Source: Chryseobacterium gleum (lineage in GTDB: Bacteria; Bacteroidota; Bacteroidia; Flavobacteriales_D; Crocinitomicaceae). Taken from it: a stretch of DNA of 6,491 nucleotides. Positions 1-6,062 of the stretch are shown in pieces. The notes under the pieces are model-generated. The model worked only from the letters and a program-made list of their open reading frames with translations. It did not search any database and had not been told where the DNA came from. How positions within the stretch are numbered: the stretch's first letter is position 1; each line of letters opens with the position of its first letter. The position numbers and the translations under genes are program-made. The DNA lies in assembly GCA_943326315.2 (NCBI GenBank), contig CALPSU020000146.1:1-6491 (forward strand). The letters run 5' to 3'.

Positions 1-242
1 GTTGTATTTAATTTTACAATCCAAGCATCTTTGCCTCCATGATTTCCAGAAACATCCCCATCATTTGAATAAGTATAGGATAGGAGAATATAACCTCCAT
101 CTGAAGTTGGTAGAAATGAATTTTCCGAAACGGTTTCATCTGTACCGCTTCCCCCCAAACATTTTTGCCAATCAATACTAACTTGGGCGTTTAATTTAAC
201 TGTGCAAATTAGTAGGGTTAATGTTAAAAGTATTTTTTTCAT
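1..242 (-). CDS. Secreted repeat protein, probable T9SS cargo (N-terminus only)
   Basis: The gene runs off the left edge; 80 codons are visible from an ATG at 242. The product starts with a typical signal peptide: MKK, a hydrophobic run (residues 4-13) and a cleavage site LNA|QVS, leaving Gln at the mature N-terminus (residue 20). The mature part begins with IDWQKCLGGSGTDE, then PTSDGGYILLSYT, then SNDGDVSGNHGGKDAWIVKLN. This pattern of about 55 residues (W.K.LGGS.xDE / DGGYI / SNDGDVSG.HGG.DAW.VKL) is familiar from large Bacteroidota surface or secreted proteins that carry it in tandem and end in a type IX secretion sorting domain. The later repeats and the sorting domain lie outside the window, so T9SS export is inferred. 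The substrate or partner is unknown. No convincing promoter is visible upstream. The start is secure because the signal peptide begins at once. Confidence 0.85.
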   Translation of the reverse strand, partial: MKKILLTLTLLICTVKLNAQVSIDWQKCLGGSGTDETVSENSFLPTSDGGYILLSYTYSNDGDVSGNHGGKDAWIVKLNT

Positions 243-520
243 AATTAGTTTTTGTTTTTTAATGGTTATTGGTTTACGTTTTTAATATCTTCGTTCGTAT
301 TTTCAGTATTGCAATTTCATAATGTATACTTATTGAATAAGCACACAATGAACAACTTATAATGAAATTTAAAAAATTGTTAATTTTTATAAAAGTATGA
401 ATAGTTTTCAATTACTTACAAATTAATATTCCAAACTTTATCTTTCATCCTTAATAGATCACGAAAGGATATTAAAAACTGCTGATTTTTCTTCTATTTT
501 TTTTAGCTAATTGGTATAGA

Positions 521-566
521 GTAATCTTACTATTTTTGCTCTTAAAATAGTTTATTCTAAGATTAC
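521..566. repeat. Two-part inverted repeat (possible structured RNA or terminator)
   Basis: GTAATCTTA (521-529) is perfectly complementary to TAAGATTAC (558-566), and directly inside it CTATTTT (530-536) pairs with AAAATAG (544-550). The result is a 9-bp outer and a 7-bp inner stem with a 7-base bulge (551-557) on one side and a 7-base loop (537-543). No T-run follows on either strand, so it is not a standard intrinsic terminator. Its role is unknown. Confidence 0.4.
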
Positions 567-615
567 ATTCTATTCTTTATGATTGTAAATCAAACACTTA
601 TCAATAAGGTGTATT

Positions 616-667
616 TTTATTACTCGCGGAATCTACCTATTTTTACCCACTTTCCGCGAGTAATAAA
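616..667 (-). terminator. Strong hairpin after the pheS operon
   Basis: TTTATTACTCGCGGA (616-630) and TCCGCGAGTAATAAA (653-667) form a perfect 15-bp stem, extended to 16 bp by the pair 631/652, with a 20-base loop. The G+C core CTCGCGGA stands out in very A+T-rich DNA. It begins 4 bases past the stop codon of the last gene of the minus-strand operon, where an mRNA 3' end is expected. However, the T-run (668-673) follows the hairpin only on the plus strand; on the minus strand the stem is followed by AATACACC. It may act as an mRNA 3'-end stabiliser, a terminator of other type, or a barrier to antisense transcription. Confidence 0.55.
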
Positions 668-671
668 TTTT

Positions 672-1850
672 TTAAATCTCCTTTTTAAAAGAATACGTTT
701 TGATGTAGACACTCAAAAATACAAGTATAAACAAAGCATTTCCGATTCCTAAAACTCCGTGAGCATCAAAGTTATCCGATAGTTCTCTTCCTAATAAATC
801 ATTTGAATTAAATGAAAAAAGAATAATTGCTACCGAGCAAAAAATCCAACCAAGTAGAGGTTTTGTTTTTGAGAGAAGGTATAGTAAAAATACAAGTACC
901 GGAATAATCAATAAAAAATGTTCGGTATCTGTAACGAAAAAATTTGGTGAGAAACCAGTTAAAACAACCGACCATATAATTAATTGACTATCGGCTTTAT
1001 TTCCTTTAACGATTTGGAGAATCATTAAGCCAAGAAGAATGGATAGACAAATTAAAGAAGGAATCCATTCTGATTTTATTCCGAAATAATAATTTGTTAA
1101 ATAGGTCAATGAATTTTCACTTACGATATAACCTCCATGACTAGAAACAGATTTTACCCAATTTCCCCAAAGAATTAAATTACCACTCCAACCCGAGCTA
1201 ATTATTGGAAACAAAAAGAAAAATAATCCAAAAGCTACCATAAAAGCAATAATTCGCCACTTTTTATAGAATACTAAAGGAATTACAGCCAATATCATAA
1301 TTGGTTTTAAAATTAACATCAAACTCCAAAATAAAGCGGTTAACAGTGGTTTATTAGACTGAATGTTTTTTAATCCCAAAACAAAAAAGACTAATAAATA
1401 GAGGTTGATATTTCCCATGTGAAATTCGCGTACTAAATGAATTGCAACGATTAAAAATGGCACAAATAATATCCAACCTTGATTGGTCTTAAATTCAAAT
1501 TTAAAGATTTTTGGAACTAATTCTTTTAAAGTAACAATAGAAACAATTAAAGAAATCATTAATAAAAACAAATGAATTAACTGACTAGTTCCGTAACTAA
1601 AAAAGGTGAAAAACTTAAAAATATAAAGTGTAAAGGGAGGGTATTTAAAATAACCTGTATCTAAGCCATAATTTTTAACATATGGATTGTTCCCATTAAA
1701 ATAATCAACAGTAGCTTCAAAGTACACTTTAAAATCATTCGTCCAAAGTTTATCATTAGACATTTCTACAAAAGTAAAAAGACTAAAAAATGCAATTATT
1801 AATCCTCCGAAGAAAAAATAAGATTTAGGAAGTTTATTTAATAGAATCAT
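672..1850 (-). CDS. GT87-family (DUF2029) membrane glycosyltransferase
   Basis: A 392-residue polytopic membrane protein with roughly ten hydrophobic segments. It resembles the GT87/DUF2029 family of GT-C fold enzymes (PimE-like), which transfer mannose or another sugar from a polyprenyl-phosphate carrier on the outer face of the inner membrane. Family features: a first membrane segment (about 11-29), then a non-cytoplasmic loop with TNDFKVYFEA (37-46; D39 is the likely catalytic Asp), NNPY (54-57) and YFKYPPFTLY (67-76). Also present are an HMGNIN motif at 144-149, like the family's G(Q/N)xN, and LKP at 181-183. Donor and acceptor cannot be told. It is the last gene of the pheS operon; its ATG overlaps the upstream TGA (ATGA, 1847-1850), implying translational coupling with the glutaminyl cyclase. 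Both act at the cell envelope, which hints at a shared substrate pathway, but this is inference. Confidence 0.8.
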   Translation of the reverse strand: MILLNKLPKSYFFFGGLIIAFFSLFTFVEMSNDKLWTNDFKVYFEATVDYFNGNNPYVKNYGLDTGYFKYPPFTLYIFKFFTFFSYGTSQLIHLFLLMISLIVSIVTLKELVPKIFKFEFKTNQGWILFVPFLIVAIHLVREFHMGNINLYLLVFFVLGLKNIQSNKPLLTALFWSLMLILKPIMILAVIPLVFYKKWRIIAFMVAFGLFFFLFPIISSGWSGNLILWGNWVKSVSSHGGYIVSENSLTYLTNYYFGIKSEWIPSLICLSILLGLMILQIVKGNKADSQLIIWSVVLTGFSPNFFVTDTEHFLLIIPVLVFLLYLLSKTKPLLGWIFCSVAIILFSFNSNDLLGRELSDNFDAHGVLGIGNALFILVFLSVYIKTYSFKKEI

Positions 1851-2908
1851 TTTGAGATAGATACTTCAAATAGTTTGTCCCAATGTTTTCCTGTCATGTA
1901 AATTTTACCATTGTTATAAGCAATTCCATTCATAACTTCTCCCAAACCTCTTCCGGCTTTTTCTATTTGTTCTCCCTCAATTATTGCTATCACTTTTCCA
2001 TTTGCAGGATCAATTACAATTATTCGGTTGGTAGTATAAACATTTGCATAGATTTTTCCATCGATGTATTCCAATTCATTTATTTGCTGAATTGGTCCTT
2101 GATCATCATACACTTCAATAGTTCGTAAAATAGAAAAATTAGCGGGATCTCTAAATGTAATTCTTTCAGAACCATCAGACATAATCAATGATTTCCCATC
2201 GTTACATAATCCCCATCCTTCTCCAGTGTAAGGAATGTCTTTGATTAATTGCATTGTATTTTTATTATACACAAAACATTTATTTTCCTTCCATGTTAAT
2301 TGGTATACATTTTCTCCAAATACAGTAATTCCTTCTCCAAAATAATTTTCATCTAAACGAATATTTTTTGAAGGAGATACTGTGCCATTCGATAGATTTG
2401 TCTGAGCTACCATACTTTGACCATATTGGCCAGTGCCTTCATAGAGTATACCATTGTTAAATTCTAATCCTTGGGTATAGCTTGTTGCTAAATGAGGATA
2501 ACTGTTTTCAACTTTAGCAAACCAAATTGCAGGTTTAACATCGGAGAGAACTCTAACTAACCTATTATCAGAAAGAATCTCACCGCTTTCCATGGTAGAA
2601 ATTAAACTAATTGTACGTGTTCCTAGTCCAAAATAACCCGCATCCAAGTTGAATGAAAGTTTACCCTTCGGATTTTTCCATGTTTTTATTACATTATCAT
2701 TGTAGACAAGGTCTAGTTTTTTAATTCCATTTGTACTAACCGTTATACCAATCGGAACTTCTCGATTCCATTTTGTAGCAAGATTGTCTTTAAAATCAAA
2801 TTGAGCGGCTATAATTTCTGTATTGTCGACTTTATTTTGGAGCATTGGAACAATAATCATCGAACCGATTACTAAAATTAACAGACCTAAAATGATGTAT
2901 TTTTTCAT
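1847..2908 (-). CDS. Glutaminyl-peptide cyclotransferase, plant/bacterial propeller type
   Basis: The 353-residue product matches the glutaminyl cyclase family of plants and bacteria (Glu_cyclase_2), which converts N-terminal Gln of peptides to pyroglutamate with release of ammonia. Family motifs run in order through the five-bladed propeller: YTQGLEF (144-150), LYEGTGQYGQS (155-165; usually EST, here EGT), YFGEGIT (189-195), VYQLTW (201-206), GEGWGL (229-234), LIMSDGS (241-247), FRDP (252-255), INELEYIDGKIYANV (276-290), IDP.NGKV (299-306), and MNGIAY...MTGKHW (326-343). E157 corresponds to the Glu I take as catalytic in the family. A hydrophobic N-terminal segment (about 4-22) acts as membrane anchor or signal, placing the enzyme in the periplasm. 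Residues 30-125 form an extra, probably beta-rich, region before the propeller. It lies 11 bases after ytxJ and overlaps the GT87 gene by 4. No Shine-Dalgarno site is visible. Confidence 0.9.
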   Translation of the reverse strand: MKKYIILGLLILVIGSMIIVPMLQNKVDNTEIIAAQFDFKDNLATKWNREVPIGITVSTNGIKKLDLVYNDNVIKTWKNPKGKLSFNLDAGYFGLGTRTISLISTMESGEILSDNRLVRVLSDVKPAIWFAKVENSYPHLATSYTQGLEFNNGILYEGTGQYGQSMVAQTNLSNGTVSPSKNIRLDENYFGEGITVFGENVYQLTWKENKCFVYNKNTMQLIKDIPYTGEGWGLCNDGKSLIMSDGSERITFRDPANFSILRTIEVYDDQGPIQQINELEYIDGKIYANVYTTNRIIVIDPANGKVIAIIEGEQIEKAGRGLGEVMNGIAYNNGKIYMTGKHWDKLFEVSISK

Positions 2909-2919
2909 TTTTAATTGAT

Positions 2920-3300
2920 TTAAATAGAAAGAATTTCTTTAATGGACTTAGCATCAATAGTTGAATGAGAAGCTTCGTAAATAACTTTTTTGTCCTTTAT
3001 AACTATTGCTTGAGGAGACTGATGTTCAACTCCTGTAATATTTGTAATTTCATTTGAAATATCTCTATGTGCTATCAAATCAAGATAATAGAGATCAGCA
3101 TGATTATTTTCTATATCCCAGTTATTTTCAAACCTAGATTTTGCCATCGATGAAATACTACACCGTGTACTATGTTTAAACAATACAATCGGTTTAGAAT
3201 TTGAATTCGCAATAGCCGTTTTCAATTGCTCGTTAGAAATTAGCTCTATCCAAGGAAAGGATACGTTATCTTTTGATTTAAAAGCTGAAAATAGTCCCAT
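2920..3300 (-). CDS. ytxJ: YtxJ/BrxC-like monothiol bacilliredoxin
   Basis: A 126-residue cytoplasmic thioredoxin-fold protein of the YtxJ family (DUF2847). The family is associated with bacillithiol and thought to remove bacillithiol from modified protein cysteines. The signature is plain: FKHSTRCSIS (41-50) with the single active-site Cys47, then YYLDLIAHRDISNEI (71-85), HQSPQAIVIKD (92-102) and an ending ASHSTIDAKSIKEIL. There is only one cysteine, so a monothiol mechanism is expected. The usual family length is close to this. The gene starts 2 bases after the pheS stop codon; GGAAG in the last pheS codons (3311-3315 on the opposite strand) is a possible but distant ribosome site. Its presence suggests that the organism makes bacillithiol; the synthesis genes are not in view. 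Confidence 0.92.
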   Translation of the reverse strand: MGLFSAFKSKDNVSFPWIELISNEQLKTAIANSNSKPIVLFKHSTRCSISSMAKSRFENNWDIENNHADLYYLDLIAHRDISNEITNITGVEHQSPQAIVIKDKKVIYEASHSTIDAKSIKEILSI

Positions 3301-3302
3301 AA

Positions 3303-4325
3303 TTATATGCTTCCAGTGAATTGTTTTAAGAAACGAACATCATTTTCCGAATACAAACGTAAATCGTTTACTTTATATTTTAACTGCGTAATACGTTCAA
3401 TTCCCATTCCAAAAGCAAATCCAGAATATTCTTTCGAATCAATTCCGCACGATTCTAGAACTGCAGGATCAACCATTCCACAACCTAAAATTTCTAACCA
3501 GCCAGTATTTTTACAGACGTTACATCCTTTTGCGTTGCAAATAGTACAAGAAACATCAACCTCAGCACTAGGCTCTGTGAAAGGAAAATAAGAAGGGCGC
3601 AAACGAATTTGGGCTTTCTCTCCAAACATTTCTTGCGCAAAATATAAAAGAGTTTGTTTTAAATCTGCAAAAGAAACTTTTTTGTCAATGTATAAACCTT
3701 CTACTTGATGAAAAAAGCAGTGAGCACGAGCTGATATTGCTTCATTTCTAAAAACTCTTCCAGGACAAATTGTTCGAATTGGAGGTTTTTGATTTTCCAT
3801 AATTCTTACTTGCACAGAAGAAGTATGTGTTCTTAAAGCCATTTCTTTTTCATCATTCTCAATAAAGAATGTGTCTTGCATATCACGAGCGGGATGTTCG
3901 GGGGGAAAATTTAAAGCAGAAAAATTATGCCAATCGTCTTCAATTTCTGGTCCTTCAGATACCGTATATCCAATGCGATTAAAAATTTCAATAATTTCAC
4001 TTCTTACTAACATTAAGGGATGTCTAGATCCAACAGGAGAATCTTCTCCTGGGCGAGAAGTGTCAATTGAAGAAGATTTTTCTTGAGGTGTATCAAGTGT
4101 TTCTTTGAAACTGTTAAATTTTCCCTCAGCTAATGATCGTAAACTATTTAAAAGTTGACCAACGTCTTTTTTTTCTTCATTTGGAACAGATTTTAATTCT
4201 CCAAATAAATCCTTTAAAACACCTTTAGTTCCTAAATATTGGATTCTAAATTTTTCTAGTGTTTGCGTATCTTCAATAGAAAAATGGTTAATTTCTTCTA
4301 TTATAGTATCAATTTTATCTTTCAT
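3303..4325 (-). CDS. pheS: Phenylalanine--tRNA ligase alpha subunit
   Basis: The 340-residue product is the catalytic alpha subunit of the alpha2beta2 enzyme that charges tRNA-Phe. The first ~85 residues form the tRNA-binding helical arm. The class II core follows: DSPVGSRHPL (95-104), EGPEIEDDWHNF (124-135), RTHTSSVQVR (165-174), motif 2 CPGRVFRNEA...HCFFHQVEG (187-210), RLRPSYFPFTEPSAEVD (241-257) and motif 3 GFAFGMGIERI (302-312). A304 is in the place of E. coli A294, so the amino-acid pocket is of normal size. C260, C263, C268 and C271 form a CxxC-x4-CxxC zinc-knuckle-like insert before TGWLEILGCGMV, as also known in Firmicutes-type PheS. It is the first gene of a four-gene minus-strand run. 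pheT is not adjacent, which is common in Bacteroidota. The ATG at 4325 fits the family N-terminus. Confidence 0.98.
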   Translation of the reverse strand: MKDKIDTIIEEINHFSIEDTQTLEKFRIQYLGTKGVLKDLFGELKSVPNEEKKDVGQLLNSLRSLAEGKFNSFKETLDTPQEKSSSIDTSRPGEDSPVGSRHPLMLVRSEIIEIFNRIGYTVSEGPEIEDDWHNFSALNFPPEHPARDMQDTFFIENDEKEMALRTHTSSVQVRIMENQKPPIRTICPGRVFRNEAISARAHCFFHQVEGLYIDKKVSFADLKQTLLYFAQEMFGEKAQIRLRPSYFPFTEPSAEVDVSCTICNAKGCNVCKNTGWLEILGCGMVDPAVLESCGIDSKEYSGFAFGMGIERITQLKYKVNDLRLYSENDVRFLKQFTGSI

Positions 4326-4343
4326 ATTCGCAAAAAATCATAG

Positions 4344-4359
4344 TCACTTTTAAATGTGA
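4344..4359. promoter_or_regulatory. Near-palindrome upstream of pheS
   Basis: TCACTTTTAAATGTGA is palindromic except for one mismatched pair (bases 5 and 12). It lies 18 bases upstream of the pheS start, within the expected promoter region of the operon, so it may be an operator. No regulator can be named, and chance is possible in A+T-rich DNA. Confidence 0.25.
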
Positions 4360-4411
4360 TGTGCGAAGTTAAGAAATTATGGTGTTTGTCTATTTAAAAA
4401 ATTCGATTATC

Positions 4412-4442
4412 TTTGGAGTTGATTACGATTAATTTAATTTTG
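4412..4442 (+). promoter_or_regulatory. Bacteroidota-type promoter of the lipoprotein gene
   Basis: TTTG (4412-4415), a 19-base spacer, and TAATTTTG (4435-4442) match the -33 TTTG / -7 TAnnTTTG pattern of the Bacteroidota primary sigma factor exactly. The -7 element ends 5 bases before the ATG at 4448, so transcription should begin at or within a base or two of the start codon, giving a leaderless or nearly leaderless mRNA. Confidence 0.75.
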
Positions 4443-4447
4443 CTAGT

Positions 4448-4822
4448 ATGAAACGATCTTTTAAATCCATAATTCTGTTTTCTTTAATTGCATTTATTAG
4501 TGTAACGTTATTCTCTGGTTGTAAAAAAACACCAGAAACAACGGCAAAAATAACGGTTAGAGGAGCAAAAAATGAATTAGTAATAGGAGCTTGGGTTCGT
4601 GTTTATGGAAAATCAACAACTACAAAAAGTTCAATTATTAACGATTCAATTCAAAGTGATTACAAAGGCGAAGCATTTTTTAACTATTCTAAAATTTACC
4701 AAGCTGGTCAAGCTGGTGTAGCAGTACTTGATGTTGTTGGAAGAAAAGGTCCTCTTTTTGGTAAAACAATTATAAAAATTGAGGCTGAAGAAGAAAATAT
4801 TGCAACAGTATTTATTGAGTAA
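4448..4822 (+). CDS. Small lipoprotein of unknown function
   Basis: A 124-residue protein with a lipoprotein signal peptide: KR near the start, a hydrophobic stretch (about 8-22) and a lipobox LFSGC with the lipidated Cys25. The mature end, CKKTPE, lacks a clear K(D/E)2-type surface-export signal, so its final membrane and face are uncertain. Residues 34-56 (KITVRGAKNELVIGAWVRVYG) resemble the first strands of a transthyretin-like or carboxypeptidase-regulatory beta-sandwich, followed by NDSIQSDYKGEAFFNYSKIY and GVAVLDV. Similar small lipoproteins are common in Flavobacteriales, but I do not know a function. It is a single gene with its own promoter, divergent from pheS and convergent with the Fic gene, 6 bases between the stop codons. 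The start is supported by the signal peptide and by the promoter just upstream. Confidence 0.85.
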   Translation: MKRSFKSIILFSLIAFISVTLFSGCKKTPETTAKITVRGAKNELVIGAWVRVYGKSTTTKSSIINDSIQSDYKGEAFFNYSKIYQAGQAGVAVLDVVGRKGPLFGKTIIKIEAEEENIATVFIE

Positions 4823-4828
4823 AAGTTA

Positions 4829-5959
4829 TTATTCAGAAAGAATTCGATATAATTCTTTATTTAAATAATAATGATGTCCTTCAATTGTTTTCTTTTCGAC
4901 AATTTTTAAATCATTTAAAATATTCAGATATTCTCTTCCCGTTGCTTCAGAATATAGTTTTGCTTCTTGCAAGTGCTTTACTCGAATTAGCGGCTGAGTA
5001 AAAATCAGGTTAATTAATTCTTCTGGTTTTCTAATTTTTTTTGCCTCTTTTTTTACGTAATTTAAAATGGAATCTTTTGCAGAAATTATATCATTAATTT
5101 TATTGTAGGTTAAGTTTGAGGTAAATTCAATAGCGCTTAACATATATATAATCCACGTTTTCCAATCTCCTCTTTGAGAAACACCTAATAATCCATTGTA
5201 ATAATCCTCTTTATTTTCAATAATATAACGACTTAAATATAAAATTGGCAAATCTATTAACCCTTTATTGGTTAAATAATGAATATTAAATATTCTACCT
5301 GTTCTTCCATTTCCATCCCTAAAAGGATGGATTACTTCAAATTGATAATGAGCAATTGCAAGTTTTATTAAATGATCCATTTTGTATTTTTCATCATCAT
5401 TTAAAAAATCAATTAAATTAGATAATTTTGATTGAATAACTTCTTTACCTCTTGGCGGTGTATAGATTACTTTTCCTGAATTAGGTCCTGTTCCTCCTTG
5501 TTTTATAGTAGTATTGTTAAATTCTAATCGTATTTCATCATCTGTTTGAATGATTTCTTGAAAAAGATGAATGAAGTATTGTTCGGTAAAATTTTCTTCT
5601 TTTTTTAATAAATGGAATCCTTTCCATAAAGCTTCTTTATATCTTAACACCTCTTTAGAAGCTCCATTTACAGCCGAATTATTTTCACTATAAGCTTTAT
5701 ACAACTCATCGTCTGTTGTAAAAATGTTTTCAATTTCACTAGAAGCTTTTGCTTCTTGTAAACTGATGGTGTTAATCAGTAATCCTTGATTTGGAATTAC
5801 AACACTTCTTCCGTGTAATCTGGCTAAAGCAGCCTTTGCATTACCTAGCTTTTCAAAAATTTCTGTGGTTCGATACAATTCTTCCGAAATAGGTAGATTT
5901 GGCAATTCATTCCAAGGTTTATTTCTATCGGGGTTTATTTTATATAATATAGCAGACAT
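4829..5959 (-). CDS. Class II Fic-domain protein adenylyltransferase with C-terminal winged helix
   Basis: The 376-residue product matches the Shewanella SoFic-type group in length and order of domains. Fic enzymes transfer AMP from ATP to Ser, Thr or Tyr of target proteins. An N-terminal Fic_N region (about 8-90) carries the inhibitory motif SSEIEN (73-78, S-xxx-E-N, with E77 expected to block ATP gamma-phosphate binding), making it class II. The flap region TGPNSGKVIYTPPRG is at 157-171, and the intact catalytic motif HPFRDGNGRTGR is at 211-222 (H211 general base, D215 metal, R219 and R222 phosphates). Residues ~290-376 look like a helix-turn-helix/winged-helix end (EELINLIFTQPLIRVKHLQEAKLYSEATGREYLNIL). 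Targets are unknown; such proteins often AMPylate themselves and sit alone. Its upstream region carries three copies of TGATGTTTAC that it might bind. The ATG at 5959 fits the family N-terminus. Confidence 0.93.
   Translation of the reverse strand: MSAILYKINPDRNKPWNELPNLPISEELYRTTEIFEKLGNAKAALARLHGRSVVIPNQGLLINTISLQEAKASSEIENIFTTDDELYKAYSENNSAVNGASKEVLRYKEALWKGFHLLKKEENFTEQYFIHLFQEIIQTDDEIRLEFNNTTIKQGGTGPNSGKVIYTPPRGKEVIQSKLSNLIDFLNDDEKYKMDHLIKLAIAHYQFEVIHPFRDGNGRTGRIFNIHYLTNKGLIDLPILYLSRYIIENKEDYYNGLLGVSQRGDWKTWIIYMLSAIEFTSNLTYNKINDIISAKDSILNYVKKEAKKIRKPEELINLIFTQPLIRVKHLQEAKLYSEATGREYLNILNDLKIVEKKTIEGHHYYLNKELYRILSE
4837..4858 (+). terminator. Weak hairpin after the lipoprotein gene
   Basis: AAAGAATT (4837-4844) and AATTCTTT (4851-4858) form a perfect 8-bp stem with a 6-base loop, starting 14 bases after the lipoprotein stop codon and inside the 3' end of the convergent Fic gene. 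The stem is A+T-rich and is followed by ATTTAAAT rather than a clean T-run, so a terminator role is only tentative. Confidence 0.25.
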
Positions 5960-5975
5960 TGTTTTTTTAATTTTT

Positions 5976-6057
5976 TGATGTTTACATAGTGATTTGACAT
6001 TAAAGTTAGTTAAATTTCTTTAGTAAACATCAGTTTTTATCTTTTTTGATGTTTACT
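5976..6057. promoter_or_regulatory. Three-copy TGATGTTTAC operator candidate
   Basis: TGATGTTTAC lies at 5976-5985 and 6047-6056, with its reverse complement GTAAACATCA at 6023-6032. The second and third copies form an 11-bp perfect inverted repeat (6022-6032 with 6047-6057, 14-base gap); the first and second form a 10-bp one. Three exact copies in about 80 bases between two divergent genes suggest binding sites for a dimeric regulator. The winged-helix-like end of the adjacent Fic protein makes it the first candidate. This is inference. Confidence 0.5.
6001..6008 (-). promoter_or_regulatory. Possible -7 element of the fic promoter
   Basis: Read on the minus strand this is TAACTTTA, matching TAnnTTTG at five of six defined bases, about 40 bases upstream of the fic start. 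No proper TTTG lies 17-23 bases further upstream; only TTTA of the middle TGATGTTTAC copy is near (15-base spacing). If used, this copy would sit at the -33 position, where a bound regulator would block RNA polymerase. Confidence 0.25.
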
Positions 6058-6062
6058 CGATT

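Larger units (their letters stand above)
243..671. other. Gene-free A+T-rich spacer
   Basis: About 430 bases separate the start of the left-edge secreted protein gene from the end of the GT87 gene. I find no convincing gene in it on either strand; open frames are very short and full of stops. It should hold the promoter of the left-edge gene (minus strand), but no TTTG-N(17-23)-TAnnTTTG match is visible. It contains a hairpin beside the operon end (616-667), a two-part hairpin (521-566), a small bulged hairpin (ACACTTAT 594-601 with ATAAGGTGT 604-612), a 13-base palindrome CTTATTGAATAAG (329-341) and an 8-base inverted repeat AATTTCAT/ATGAAATT (313-320 and 362-369). Confidence 0.6.

Noticed and set aside
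419..435. Minus-strand promoter for the left-edge secreted protein gene
   Set aside because: TTAATTTG (419-426) is one base off TAnnTTTG, but the only nearby upstream TTTG (432-435) is far too close, and the site is about 180 bases from the start codon.
1883..2128. Open frame of 81 codons on the plus strand
   Set aside because: It lies wholly antisense to the glutaminyl cyclase, whose family motifs cover the same bases; no promoter or recognisable domain.
3510..3545. Four-cysteine cluster in PheS as a novel insertion
   Set aside because: The CxxC-x4-CxxC segment before the TGWLEILG block is known in other bacterial PheS proteins, so it is not unusual.
3307..3591. Open frame of 94 codons on the plus strand
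   Set aside because: Antisense to the highly conserved C-terminal half of pheS; a shadow of its codon use.
3871..4086. Open frame of 71 codons on the plus strand
   Set aside because: Antisense to pheS, with no recognisable domain and no promoter.
4331..4338. ATTTTTTG (minus strand) as -7 element of pheS
   Set aside because: It ends 5 bases before the ATG, like the two plus-strand promoters, but lacks the TA of TAnnTTTG and has no TTTG at 17-23 bases upstream.
6022..6057. Inverted repeat as an intrinsic terminator
   Set aside because: The stem is A+T-rich, no gene ends near it, and its unit recurs as a separate copy at 5976-5985, which fits a protein-binding site better.
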